Positions 11,660 to 23,388 of a stretch of 64,000 nucleotides of DNA are shown here, one piece after another. How positions within the stretch are numbered: the first letter of the stretch is position 1; every line of letters starts with the position of its first letter. The notes below the pieces were generated by a model, which was not told the DNA's origin, ran no database searches, and saw only the letters and a program-made list of their open reading frames with translations. The stretch is from Phocoena phocoena. Its lineage: Eukaryota > Chordata > Mammalia > Artiodactyla > Phocoenidae. The translations under genes were made by a program, and so were the position numbers. Location of the stretch: the NCBI RefSeq assembly GCF_963924675.1, contig NC_089238.1, positions 42,798,879 through 42,862,878 of the forward strand. Direction: 5' to 3'.

Positions 11660-11703
<44 letters not shown>
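11575..11703. repeat. Compound TG/CA/TA microsatellite
   Basis: Alternating purine-pyrimidine tract: imperfect 'tgcatatgcacatatgtatg' units, then 'tgtgtgtatacatacacatg', ending in an uninterrupted (TA)n run at about 11667-11697. The overlapping 'ORFs' on both strands here are artefacts of the dinucleotide. Confidence 0.9.
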
Positions 11704-11704
<1 letters not shown>

Positions 11705-13900
11705 ATCTGCGGAATTTTCCTTTTAAAGCTTTTTGCTTTAATTTGTACTTTGATACTAAAATTACAAAAAATCACTAAAATTACTGTTTTCTTCTGGTTA
11801 GTATTAGCTTGGCCAATCTTTTCCTGTATTCTTATTTTCAGTCTTTCAAGGTCTGTTTTTTAGGTATATCTCTTGTAAGCACTATAGAAATGAAATTAAT
11901 TTTGTTTATTCTTGTTATCAGTCTTTGAATTAGAAGTATTCATCTGTTTATGGAATTTTACTCTCAGTCATCACAAGGAATCAGAGAGTTATAAAAATAG
12001 CTAAAGTGGGAGAAGCATAGATGTTAAGAACTCTTACAATAGTCTTGGTCATAGGTCCCAATTTTAATGGTTTCTGACTTTCTTTCTTGAATAGAGGCTG
12101 GAATTCAAGCGACTCCCATCAAATTATCTTTATTCTTGGCATATAGACCTGAAGATGCTAGTGGAGAAAAATTATCTTACTTTCCTAAGGTTTTCATGCT
12201 TTCTCAGCCTCCTGTCTCATATGAGAATGGATCTTTTAAAGCGTTATGAACAGTATTATTTTGTATTTGAAAGTTAATTTTAAACAATGTCAGTATGTAA
12301 AAAAACTATTTCTTAGTGTATAGATTTTCTAATTGTCTCCATTTTCTTTAGTTTATGAAGTTGCTTCTTTTGGTCATTCCTTTTTAGTTGGCATACACTA
12401 AGTTTACTTGATCAGTGTTGGGGTGAATTTTTTATTCTAATAGACTATATACTGTTCAGGGTCATTTATAATGAATACAAGGTAACATGCCTATTATATA
12501 AAGATAAAATAATTGTTTTTGTGAAATGAATTGGAAGATGTGACATAATTAGACAGTGGGCATTTGTATTCTATTATCGCTTTAGAGCTGCAAAAAAATG
12601 GAGATAGTTTATTTCATCTTGGTAATGCTCCTTCTTTCTGGTCCAACAATTTATCAGAAATGTTAATCCAGCAAGCCGTAAGTGGGGCGGGGGAGGGGAG
12701 GGGGAGAGAGGAGATTTAAAATTAGCCTGGAAATATTGCACAACTCATTAAAAATGTAATCATGCATAAAATGAGATCAATGAAAACTTATCTAAAAGTG
12801 CAAGGAAAAGGCATTTTCTAGTATGATACTGGATTTAATAGACTGGATTTTAATTTAGTCAGTTTGCTACAAAAAAATCCCTCCAGGCTAAATAAAACAG
12901 TTTTCCCTCCCAGTTATTGTACAGACAGCTAATTTTCAGACCCTTTCCTTCTGATATTCAGTCTTATCTCTTGCTGGGTACGGGTTTCACTATATTGCAG
13001 AATTTGTTTTCTTTACATTTTCCATTACTGCTTTCATTTGCATGATAAATGATTAGAAGTAGAAACAGGAAAAGAAGCTATGCAGACATTTCTTTATTAA
13101 TTTTGTTTAAATTAGAATAACTTTTTTATTCATCCTCCTCCCTCCCCATTTAACAACCAGTGTATCTGAATTATTTTAATATTTTATTGTAGAGCTAGAG
13201 AAATGGGTTGCAGTTTTTTTCTTGCACTTTCTTCATGTAACATTTTATTTCATTCTTATGTTTGTAGTTTACATTTTGGTTCCTGTCTTGTGCAGTTAGT
13301 GATATTGATGACTTTTTCTCTTAAAAGATACCCTGTGTTTAAGGCTGAGTCTAAGGTACAGGTGTTTAAAATGCGTTGACACTGATGAAACTGAGTGCTT
13401 TGAAGATTTATTTTGCAGACAATATCATCACAATTCTTAAGCAATAAATAGGGTTTGTAAAATTGGGCTTTATTTATGTCTTCTGCCCCTTCTATCTTAG
13501 CTGCTTTTCTAGTCTGATAATTTAGAATGTGAAATGATGTAATTAAGTAAACCCATTAATGAAAACTTTCTGATGTTTTCCTTTCCCCCCAAGTTGTAAA
13601 TGAAAAGAAGCTAGCTTTATTAATAAGAACTTCTCTGGGCAAAATTTGCCTGAGCAAAAATTAGTATGTAAGCTGAATGAATGGTTCCAGCAAAATTTGT
13701 CTGTAACAGAAGAATTTTATGATTATTTTATGATAATTCACATAGCTAACTTTTCTTTTTCTATTACACAGATTTTATGTAAATACTTTCCTGTTCAAAA
13801 AAATTCAAACATTACTGTTTGTTTATTCTTCCTATCCTTCTCTCTTACCTAAAACTAACACACTAGTCCTCAGCTATTCTTCCTGACATTTTTCTCTGTA
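11704..13900. other. No gene or named repeat recognised
   Basis: AT-rich sequence with no long frame. The only notable item is the G-rich block at 12684-12704, listed separately. The small minus-strand frame at 13256-13444 has no recognisable content. Confidence 0.45.
12684..12704 (+). other. Strong G-quadruplex motif
   Basis: Four G runs of 4, 5, 4 and 5 separated by single bases (C, A, A). This fits the canonical parallel quadruplex pattern with one-base loops. A GA-rich tail follows to about 12713. It lies in otherwise AT-rich DNA. Confidence 0.75.
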
Positions 13901-13919
13901 AAGTAGACCTATACCTGTA

Positions 13920-14250
13920 GAAATACATTAGTTTTAATTTTTGTTAAATTATTCTAACATGAATTGTGTTACAATATTTTAATTTTTCTGCATTAAAAAT
14001 TTTACTTAACATTATATATTGGAAAAATTTCCATTTCAATACGTATAACTATATTCTGTTGAAGTATTGAGTAGTATTCTATAACATGGAGCTAGGAAGA
14101 TCTGGAAAGAACCTAAGTATCCATCTTTAAGGGAGTGTTAACTGCGACAAACAACGATGCAATAAAAACCTTTGTGCATACCTCTGTGCACAGTGGAAAT
14201 GTTTTCTGGGGGAAGATGCCAAGAAGTAGGAGAGCAGGGTCATGGAACGC
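13920..14250 (-). repeat. Possible old LINE fragment
   Basis: Blocks such as 'acttaacattatatattgga', 'cctaagtatccatcttta' and 'acctctgtgcacagtgg' are reminiscent of an antisense LINE 3' end. Too diverged for a firm family call. Confidence 0.3.
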
Positions 14251-14329
14251 CCCTAAATTTTCCTCTGAGTGCTGTTTACCTAAATCCTATGCGTTTAACA
14301 ATTGTCTCATTGTCGTTCATTTCTAAGTA

Positions 14330-15520
14330 GTTTTTGAGTTATATATTGATTTTTCTCTTAAACATGAGTTACTGTCTAGGCGAAAGTTTCTGTGTCCATG
14401 TAGATTTTTTGGGCTATCTTCTTGATGATGAATCTAAGTTTATTTCATTGTGATCATTCAGTATAGCTTTGTATGATTTCTGCTTTACAGGAGTCAATGA
14501 GATTTTTCTTCATGACCTAATATGTGGTCAGTATTCTTTTGTGAGTGTCCCTGACTGAGGAGAATGTTCTTTGTTGTGTTCAATGTTCTACTTTATACCT
14601 ATTAGGTCAAACTCATTAATTATATTATTCAAATACTCAGTGTTCTTACTTTTTGTTTATCTGTTTTATATGCTGGTTCCTGAAAGCTGTGTTGTTAGAA
14701 ATGCCCAAAAGTTCATGTGTTACATTTTCTTGGCAAATACCTCTTTTTGTCCTTTTAGTGCATTTGTCTAAAATGGTTTCCTTTTTTCTGATACTGAGAA
14801 TTGCTTAGTGTATCTTATACTTTTATCTTCACTCTTTCTGTATTGTCTTATTTTAGATACGTCTTTTAAATATAGTTTGTGGGTTTTCTACTGGAATATT
14901 TAAGTTCCTTTTCTTAATAGACAGCGATCCTTCACCCAGATTATAATTACCAGTGTTTTGGACTTATTTATGTTTTCTATTTGTTTTTCTACAATACAGT
15001 GCCTTATTTGTTTCTCCCTCTTTCTGCCTATCTTTGGTTGATCAGATTATTCTATTCCATTTTTTTCACTCTGCTTGTGGTTTGTAAGTTATATGTTCCA
15101 CTTCTTTTTTTCTAGTCATTACACTTAAAATTTTAACATAGATAGTGATTGTATATCTTTCTGCCATTGTATGGGCTATCCCTACCCTGTCTCTAAATAA
15201 TGTGGAAACCTTGATGTAGTTTTGCTTTTGTCACTTTCCACTTTCTCCAACGCTTCTCAAGTCTTGAGTTCCAAACTGTTAACATTTTTTGTTTGTTTGA
15301 AATCAACGTTTATTTAAATTTAATTAGTTTTGCTGGTTCTTTTGTTCACCCTTGCTTTTTATATCCAGTCTCTCTCTGATATTTTTTTTTTCTGGAGTAC
15401 ATTTTTGAGATATTCTTGTTAGAGTGAGTTTGTGTATGGTAAATAGAATCCTTGCATGTTTGAAAGTATCGTTATTTTGAAAAATAATTATACCTTCAGT
15501 AGACTTTTAGGTTCAAGTCT
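14330..15520 (-). mobile_element. Old LINE-1 (L1ME/HAL1-like)
   Basis: Antisense L1 sequence collinear in style with 9590-11530: 'cattgtgatcattcagtata', 'atgacctaatatgtggtcag', 'gagaatgttctttgttgtgt', 'tgtcttattttagatacgtc', 'ttataattaccagtgttttg'. All frames are broken. Confidence 0.65.
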
Positions 15521-15935
15521 CGGCCAGCGTCTGGCATATGGTAGGCACTCTGCATGTTTTTTATGTGGAGAGCCTGCATAGAACTATATTAGAGGAAGAC
15601 GGGGTTCTTAACCCAAATGGTCCTGGGTACCCAGCTATATTGATTCTTGATTAGTCTTCTCTGGAACAGTCTGTCTAAGGACAGATGAAGTGGAACCCCT
15701 AGAGCTACTCTCAAATCAAGGGATCTTTTGTGGCACACATATAGGCAGTGCTCATAATGGAAGGAGAACTTTTCTGGAGTCTTTTAGGATTTCTTTCTTA
15801 TCTTTGACATTCTGAAAATTTCCCACAGTGATGCGTGTGTGTATTGATTATCACCCTCACCCATTCCTCTCTGTTCTTCTTTTACTCCTATTAGCAAATG
15901 TAGAATTTTTAGAATTTAGTTTTAATTTTTTAAAA
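15521..15935. other. No gene or repeat recognised
   Basis: Unassigned sequence between L1 pieces. 'gtctggcatatggtaggcac' near 15529 resembles an L2/MIR tail but is too short to call. Confidence 0.4.
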
Positions 15936-15939
15936 ATGT

Positions 15940-16010
15940 TATTGCAGTATAGTTGATTTATAATATCATGTTAGTTTCAGGTGTACAGCACAGTGATTTA
16001 GAATTTGTGA
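15940..16010 (-). mobile_element. Short L1 3' end fragment
   Basis: 'ttattgcagtatagttgatt' followed by 'catgttagtttcaggtgtac' and 'agcacagtgattta' is the 3' terminus of the artiodactyl/cetacean L1, antisense. Compare the tails at 6450, 22440, 23460 and 46210. Confidence 0.8.
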
Positions 16011-16171
16011 ATCTATCCTTCAAATCTCTTTTTTTTTCCTTCCTGAACTTATATAGCTTTTGTGCTGTGTTTTGAGACAACTCTTTGGTTATATTTTCCA
16101 GTTGACTATTTTAGTTTACAGCTTTGTCAGCTTTTCTTTTTAGATCATGTATTGAGGTTTTAATTTCAATG

Positions 16172-17745
16172 ATGTTTAAAAAGACTTTATTTTTTAAAAG
16201 AGCAGTTTTAGGTTCATAGCAAAATTGAGAGATGGGTATAGAGGTTCCTCATATATCCCCTACTGCCCCCCAACCCCCGCCCTGCCACTGCCCCAGCCCT
16301 CTGCCCCCAGCCCCCAGCCCCATGCATAACCTCTCCATTATCAACATCACTCACCAGAATGGTACCTTTGTTACAACTGATGAACCTACATTGACATATC
16401 ATAATCACTCAAAGTTAATAGTTTACCTTAGGGTTCATTCTTGGTGTTGTACATTCTGTGGGACTGGGCAAATGTAAAATGACATGTGTCCATCATTATA
16501 GTATCATACTATATTTTCACTGCCCTAAAAATCCTCTGTGTTCCACCTACCCACCCCCTCACTCTTTACCTCTGGCAACCACTAATCTTTTTGTTATCAC
16601 CATAGTTTTGTCTTTTCTAGAATGTCAGTCATATAATTGGAATCATAGAGTACATTTCCTTTTCAGATTGGCTTCTTTTGTTTAGTACCATGAATTTAAG
16701 ATTTCCCCCCGTCTTTTTGTGGCTTGATAGCTCATTTCTTTCTAGCACTGAATATTTCTTTGTCTGGATATACCACAGTTTATCTGTTAACCTACTGAAG
16801 GTCATCTTGCTTGCTTCCTAGTTTTGGCAGTTATGAATAAAGCTGCTCTAAACATCTGTGAGCAGATTTTTCTGTGGACGTGTTTTCAGCTCCTTTGGGT
16901 AAATAACAAGGAGTGTGATTGCTGGATTATATGGTGACAATATGCTTAGTTTTGTAAGAAACAGCCAAATTATCTTACAAATTGGCTGTACCATTTTGCA
17001 TTCCCATCAGCAATGAATGAGAATTCTTGTTACTCCACATCCTTGTTAACATTTGGTGTTGTCAGTGTTCTGGATTTTGGCCATACTAAGAGGCATGTAG
17101 TGGTATCTTGTTGTTTTAATTTGCATTTCCCTGATGATGTACAATGTGGAGTATCTTTTCATATGCTTATTTTCCATCTGTATTTTTTCTTTGGTGAGGT
17201 GTCTGTTAAGGTTTTCTGTCTATTTTTAAACTGGGTTGTTTTCTTCTTGTTAACTTTTAAGAGTTTTTATATTTTGAATAACAGTGCTTTTTCAGTGTCT
17301 CTTTTCCAAGTATTTTCTCCCAGTCCGTGGCTTGTTTTCTCATTTTATTGATATTGTCTTTGGCAGAGCAGAAGTTTTTAACTTTAATGAAGTCCAGCTT
17401 ATTAATTAGTTTTTTCATGGATCTTATCTTTGTTCTATCTGAAAAGTCATTGCCATACTTAAAGTCATCTAGGTTTTCTCCTACTTTATCTTCTAGTAGT
17501 TTTATAATTTTACATTTTACTTATAGGTCTATGATCCATTTTGAGTTAGTTTCTGTGGAGGGTATAAGGTCTGTGTCTAATTCATTTTTTTGCATGTGGA
17601 TGTCCACTTGTTCCAGCACCATTCGTTGAAGAGATTATCTTTGCTCCGCCATTGTATTGCCTTTGCTCCTTGGTCAAAGATCAGTTGACTATATTTGTGT
17701 GGATTTTGGGTGGCTCTATATTCTATTCTCTTGATCTATTTGTCT
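16172..17745 (-). mobile_element. LINE-1 (L1MB-like) 3' part
   Basis: Antisense L1MB-type element. The 3' UTR begins at about 16172 ('tttaaaagagcagttttagg'). A C-rich tract follows at 16257-16321, then the ORF2 C-terminal region through 'ccagcaccattcgttgaaga' to about 17745. Open frames inside (for example 17013-17351) are on the wrong strand for L1 and are not genes. A second, interrupted L1MB copy lies at 28266-30143. Confidence 0.9.
16257..16321 (-). other. C-rich / G-quadruplex-prone tract in L1 3' UTR
   Basis: Runs of 3-6 C on the plus strand separated by short spacers (runs near 16257, 16266, 16274, 16291, 16304, 16311, 16318). The minus strand, which is the L1 sense strand, therefore has repeated G runs that can form quadruplexes. 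Confidence 0.65.
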
Positions 17746-17893
17746 CGGTGACAATTGTTCTGTCTACTGTATCTCTAATTTGTTTTTTCTCATAGATGCC
17801 TACTCTTTTTTTTATGGATGCAATGTTTTATCATTTATATATGTTATATATATTTACTGTTGACATATTTATTTATAACTACATATATATTTA
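17746..17893. repeat. AT-rich low-complexity linker
   Basis: TA-rich sequence ('atatatgttatatatattta') between two L1 fragments. Confidence 0.5.
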
Positions 17894-17894
17894 T

Positions 17895-18540
17895 AATAGC
17901 TTTATTGAGATATAATTCACATACCAAAAAATCCACCCTTTTAAAATGTACAATTTAGTAATTTTCAGTATATTTACCAAGCTGTGCAACCATTATCATT
18001 ATCTAGTTGCAGGACCTTTTCATTACTTAAAAGGTAAACCTATACCCAATGTCAGTGATTCCTCATTTTACCCTCCTCACAGCTTCTCACAATCTCTACT
18101 CTACGTTCTGTCTCTACAGATTTGACTACTGGGGACCATAAATGGGATCATAGAATATGTGGCCTTTGTGGCTGGCTTCTTTCACTTGGCATAACATTAT
18201 CAAGGCTCATCCGTGTTGTAGCATGTATCAGAACTTTTTATTATTCCTTTTTATTGATGAATAGTATTCTATTGCACGGATATACCACATTTTGTTTATC
18301 CATTAATCAGTTGATGGACATGGGGTGATTATGGATAATGTTGCTATGAACATTTGTGTATAAGTGTTTGTGTGAACATATGTTTTCAGTTCTCTTGCAT
18401 ATACCTCGGAGTGGAATTGCAAGATCACATGATACCTTTATGTTTAACATCTTGAGAAACTGCCAAACTGTTTTACAGAGCACCCGCACAACTTTGCTAT
18501 CCCACCAGCAATCAATTTAAGAGGGTTTCAGTTTCTCCAT
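17895..18540 (-). mobile_element. LINE-1 (L1MC/L1MD-like) 3' part
   Basis: Antisense 3' end starting 'ttattgagatataattcaca', then 'caaggctcatccgtgttgta', 'cattaatcagttgatggaca' and 'gccaaactgttttacagagc'. A related copy is at 50918-51640. Confidence 0.88.
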
Positions 18541-19613
18541 GGGTTCATTCTTCCTCTATTGGATACTTCTCTTTTGTGGTGTTGGTTTTCCTAAAATGTT
18601 TAGTGATTCTTGGTTGTATGTTCTTCTTTATATTGGAGATTCCCTGGTGGTTGTTTTATACAATTAAGTTTTGAGTGGTTTATTATTCAGCAATAGATGA
18701 CCACAGCATTTACATGCTCTTAAATCAAATTAACCAGAATGCTCAGAAAATGGAAATGGATCTTCCTAATCAACAAAACAAAAACAACCACTGCAAAACC
18801 AAAACCCCCAAAAAACCTCCGAAATAACCACCACCACCACCAACCCCCAAGCCATCACCAAACCCACTTTGCTTAAATTCTTATGGTTAAGATTCTTTAA
18901 AAAAACTTTTATAAAAATACATGAACTTATGTTCTTGGTTTAGAAAGTGCATAACGTAATATAATACTGGATTCTTGGGGATTTCGAACATCAAATATTA
19001 CTTTTAGATCTATGTGTATAGGTGGTGCAGGCTTTTGCGATTTTAAATTTTTTTTAAAGTTGCCATGCTGAATGTGCTGTGTGATCTCCCAGCAGTTCCT
19101 TGAGCATTTTGAGTCCCTCCTATGTCTGAGCATCCTTCATGCTGATCTCTTTGCCTACAATAGTCCTGGCCACTTTTCATGTCTTAATTCCAGGGGCCCT
19201 CCTTTGATAAAGAACAAGAGTCAGTGCTAAGAGTTCAGGGGACAGGTCTAGGCTTCAGCGAAAGGGGCTATGGAGAACGATTTATGGAGTCTGGGACTGA
19301 AATAGGCATTCTGGAGACAAGGCATTGCTCAGTGTGGAACATGGCTGTGCAAAGGCAGAAAGCCAATTGAATCACCTGGACAAACATGGCTGAAGATTGT
19401 AGACTATGGATATACTTGGGACTGAGAATGACATACCAGCCCAGCGGGCTCAAGATTAGGAAAACAAAGTGAATTACAAACATGAGGTACTGTAGAGCTG
19501 GACCTAAGAGATGAATCCTGAATGGGCTATAGCTGACTCACTGGATTTGTCTTCTATAAACATAAGAAGGAAGTAATGCCCTACTAGGCCTGCCGGGGTG
19601 ACAATGCCCAATC
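18541..19613. other. No gene recognised; includes an A/C-rich tract
   Basis: Unassigned. Positions about 18768-18865 are A/C-rich low-complexity sequence with an (ACC)n-like stretch near 18827-18842. No coding signal. Confidence 0.5.
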
Positions 19614-19661
19614 AAAGCTACCAGAAAATTAAAAAAAAAAAAAAAAAAGCTACCAGAAAAT
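19614..19661 (+). mobile_element. Poly(A)-only insertion with target-site duplication
   Basis: The 16-base string 'aaagctaccagaaaat' occurs at 19614-19629 and again at 19646-19661. Between the copies there is only a T and an A run (the A run 19631-19648 overlaps the start of the second copy). A retroposon tail is present but no body, which fits an extremely 5'-truncated L1-mediated insertion. Confidence 0.7.
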
Positions 19662-20494
19662 AGAAAGGTATGGTAACTTTGTTATTCCTCCAACAGTATT
19701 CACAGACTGCTTTTTAGTAATGATATTGAAATCCTCCAATAATTTGAGAATTCCCTTTCCAGGATCAGTGGTACTTCAAGTTTTCATTGCCCTTAGAAAT
19801 GTGTTCTTTAGCTAATTTATAGATAATAGCTTTCACTGTACTTTAAATGAGAGATTATGTGCCTAGACTGTGAGAATATAATAAATGTTTCCTAGGTGTT
19901 TCAAAGTTTCATCAAATAGTCACTAAATAATTATAATAGGTGGTAGTCAAAGAGTAATGTGGTTTCTAAATTACATGGGTCCCACTGGTTTTAATAAATG
20001 TAGAAGTACTAATTAAATTTTTACTAAGTGATGCATAAGGTTGTATTGTAAAATATTTCGTAAAACTAAGATGATTAGCAAACTGTTAAAAACTAGGCTT
20101 TGGTGAACCAACTGGACCCATTGAATTCGACACACTATTTCAAACTTGAGCTGTTCCTACAAATCACCTTTAATGCCCCTCCTTGGTAATAGCCCTCCCT
20201 TCAAAATCTTATTGTGCATCTTAATGACATAATTTATACATTTTGAACCATCTTTTCCTGGTAAGCATTACTTCCAATCTTCCCATATAGCAGAAATCTC
20301 AGGATTTCATCATTTCAATCTTGTCACACAGCTTTTCCATTTCACATTCTGTAAGGTGGTTCCAAGATGGGTCCTGGAAAATTGGTGTGCAAGTAAACAA
20401 TTTCCTGCTCCAGAGACCTAAATTTCTATTCTACTCTGAACCACAGGATAGACACAATAGCTCACATTCGTTTCATGGAAGCTTGATCGTATAT
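19662..20494. other. No gene or repeat recognised
   Basis: AT-rich, no coding signal. Confidence 0.45.
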
Positions 20495-20693
20495 CTTTTT
20501 TTTTTTTCTTTTTGCGGTACGCGGGCCTCTCACTGTTGTTGCGGAGCACAGGCTCCAGACGCGCAGGCTCAGCGGTCATGGCTCACGGGCCCAGCCGCTC
20601 CGCGGCATGTGGGATCTTCCCGGACCGGGGCACGAACTCGTGTCCCCTGCATCGGCAGGCGGACTCTCAACCAATGTGCCACCAGGGAAGCCC
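20495..20693 (-). mobile_element. CHR SINE
   Basis: GC-rich tRNA-derived SINE in minus orientation. The head 'gggcttccct' (reverse complement of 'agggaagccc') is at 20693 and the T run representing its A tail is at about 20495-20507. About 10 bases of the 'ggcctctcccg' block, present in the other copies, are missing near 20540. Only a weak target-site duplication is visible. Frames at 20321-20793 are SINE read-through. Confidence 0.93.
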
Positions 20694-21715
20694 CTGGTGG
20701 TTGTCTTTTAATGTCTCATTAGAAATATTCTACAACACATGCTTTCATATGGCTCAACTCTCAGAATCTGAGTGCCTCAGGTCTCGAATATAGGAAAAAT
20801 AGGAATCACACCTTTCAATATTGCTTATGACCATCAGCATTCGACCTAAGAGTTGGCAAAGTGCTTTAGAATTTTTTGAGAACAGGCTTTTCATAATAAA
20901 TGTGTGGTGTCATTATTGTCATCTCTTGATCTATTTAATGTTACTGTGAACATCAGTGCAGATTATGTCCACTGCTTTCCCCATCTGTTCTTTACATTAT
21001 CTCCTTGAACATTCCTCTGAGTGGGCTACACAGGATTTGCCTTCATGGCACTGTGTACTGATTTACATTTCTCTATCAGTCCGTCTTTCTCCAGATGGAT
21101 TGTGATCTCACCGCTTGTTAAGATCTCCAGATACAGGTTGCTTTTACAGTTAGATTTACTACTAATTACTAAAGTGTAACGTTCTTGTTTCCTAGGAGAA
21201 TGGAAAAACAAATTTTGCCAAATCATGCAATTATGTAAAGGCAAAGCATACATGGTCTAGTGGGGGAAGGCTTTTTTTGTTCATACATGGGACAGTGTAT
21301 TTATATGTATACATAATTTGGATACCTGTTAGAAAATTGTATTTAATCTTAAGTATTTTTCTACATTATATCTATTTTTCAGTGGAGTCCCATATATGTT
21401 GTATCACAAAGATGACATGCTGGTGACCTACTAAAAATGAAAATGAAGGATGGGGAGAGGGACAGAAGAACCTGTTTTTTAAAAAACATATTGCTGAAGT
21501 TTTCTTCTGCTGCAGAGATAGGAATATAGATACTCCTATGTAGTTGCTTCTAGAGTAATTCTATAAACACATTTCTTTTTAGTTGAAAAGGATTCACACT
21601 GGCTCTCTAAGAGTTTAAGTGTGTGTCTGTTCTACAGACACAGTAGATTTTCATGGAATTTTTGTGATTGAAGAATGTTATATTAACACTGTAGTATAAA
21701 ATGGGATATTAGACT
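20694..21715. other. No gene or repeat recognised
   Basis: AT-rich, no recognised family. Confidence 0.45.
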
Positions 21716-21719
21716 TTTT

Positions 21720-21970
21720 TTGCTTGCAAGCAACAGAAAACACAACTTAAACTCCCTTAAGCAAAACAAAGGAGTATATTGGTTCAACTACCTGAAAAGT
21801 ACAATAGGCTTCAGACACAGTTGGATCCAGGAGTTCAAATTGGGTCATCAAGACTTCAAAAACTCTCTCTGCCTCTTTACTCTGCTTTCCTGTGTTGGTC
21901 TATTCTTAGCACCTGTGTTGGCAGGATGGTGCCCAAAGGCTCCAGGCTGACCTGTCTTTCCCATTGAATC
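21720..21970 (+). repeat. Old interspersed repeat, family not assigned
   Basis: 'tgcaagcaacagaaaacaca' with 'cccttaagcaaaacaaagga' and 'ggtgcccaaaggctccaggc' resembles a common old mammalian repeat. I cannot name the family securely. Confidence 0.4.
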
Positions 21971-22394
21971 TTTTCTTTTTTGTTAGAAGTCTCTGAGGCA
22001 GAGAACTTTACTTCCCTGAGATAGTTTGTGCTTCTTAGAAACAAATTTTGTGTTTGTTGCTACTTGATTTTGAATAGAAGACGGTTAGCCGAGTATGGAG
22101 AGAGAAAGTACAGACATTTACAAATTGAGTTACTGAGAGCTGTACTTAAAGTTGGTCTATGAATGCAGTTTCCTCATAATGGTGTCTCAATACACAAACA
22201 CTGTTGAGGTTGACTCTCTTGTGGATGTGAAGGTAGATAATGATTTGGTGATAAGGAAATAAAAGAGAACACCATCAGTTAGTACTGACCCCTGTTATTG
22301 TCCTCTCCCCACCAGCAGGGGCAGATTGGTTTGCTTTCCTTGGTGTTCAGAGGGTGTAGGCAAGAATCTGACTTCTTGATGGAAGGAAGCATTT
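21971..22394. other. No gene or repeat recognised
   Basis: Unassigned sequence. Confidence 0.4.
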
Positions 22395-22835
22395 CTTCCT
22401 TTTTTTTTTAATTAAAATTTAAAAAAACTATAGTTGATTTACAGTATTGTATTAGTTTCTATTTTTAGTTTTTTAAGGAACCTCTATACTGTTCTCCATA
22501 GTGGCTGCACCAATTTACATTCCCACCAACAGTGTAGGAGAGTTCCCTTTTCTCCACACCCTCTCCAGCATTTGTTATTTGTAGACTTTTTGATGATGGC
22601 CATTCTGACCCTTGTGAGGTGATACCTCATTGTACTTTTGATTTGCATTTCTCTAATAATTAGAGATGTTGAGCATTTTTTTCGTGTGCCTGTATGTCTT
22701 CTTTGGTGAAATGTCTATTTAGGTCTTCTGCCCATTTTTTAATTGGGTTGTTTGTTTTTTGATATTGAGCTGTATGAGCTGTTTGTATAGTTTGGAAATT
22801 AAGTCCTTGTTGGTTGTATTGTTTGCAATTCGTGC
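22395..22835 (-). mobile_element. LINE-1 3' fragment with internal deletion
   Basis: Antisense L1. The terminal 3' sequence ('ctatagttgatttacagtat', to about 22458) is joined directly to ORF2-end sequence ('atttttagttttttaaggaa', from 22461). In the L1 at 6450-8372 these two blocks are separated by about 570 bases. It contains the segment that the 6450-8372 copy lacks. Confidence 0.9.
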
Positions 22836-23009
22836 CAATATAATAGAATCATGGAATCACAGAATGTTAGAGGTGAGAGGGATTTTGAGATCATCTGGTC
22901 ATATAAGAAAAGAATGAAGAAAATGTTGTTTAGGGGTGATGTGACTTGGGCAGGGGAGTTTTTGGTCAGTGTCAGTGGTAGATGGTAAAATGGGGAAAGT
23001 ATGATGTTT

Positions 23010-23170
23010 GGAGGCAGACCAATGTATAGTTTCTATTCCTTCACTAAGTGTGCAGGTTTGAGCCAGTTACTTTAAGTGCTTCTGATATTAAATTGTTTAG
23101 TGATAATATAGGTAAAGAACTTACTAGAGTGCTTGGCACTTAATGTGTGCTCAGTAATCACTAATGGGCT
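23010..23170 (+). repeat. MIR SINE
   Basis: Sense MIR: 'aggtttgagccagttacttt', 'cttctgatattaaattgttt', and the tail 'agagtgcttggcacttaatg' then 'tgtgctcagtaatcact'. Confidence 0.65.
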
Positions 23171-23214
23171 TGCTCATGCAGGGAACAAATGCCTTCCTTT
23201 AGCTTATTCCTATC

Positions 23215-23385
23215 TTTTTTTTTTTTTTAATATTTATTTATTTGGTTGTGGTGTGCAGGCTTTTTAGTTGCGGTGTACGGGCTCTTAGTTGCAGCATGTG
23301 GGATCTAGTTTCCTGACCAGGGATCAACCCAGGCCCCCAGCACTGGGAGTGTGGAGTCTTAACTGCTGGACTACCAGAGAAGTCC
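23215..23385 (-). mobile_element. CHR-1-like SINE
   Basis: Antisense tRNA-derived SINE of the older CHR-1 style: reverse complement of 'ggacttctctggtagtccag', with 'gaccagggatcaacccaggc' in the B-box region and an A/T-rich tail at 23215-23250. Imperfect flanks 'ttattcctatctt' and 'ttatttcatccctatctt' may be its target-site duplication. Confidence 0.85.
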
Positions 23386-23388
23386 TTA

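Noticed and set aside
20321..20793. Overlapping plus-strand frames around 20.3-20.8 kb (likewise at 28.6-29.0, 38.1-38.7, 44.9-45.6, 45.8-46.1 and 62.5-62.9 kb)
   Set aside because: They are translations of CHR SINEs; the same peptides recur at each SINE copy.
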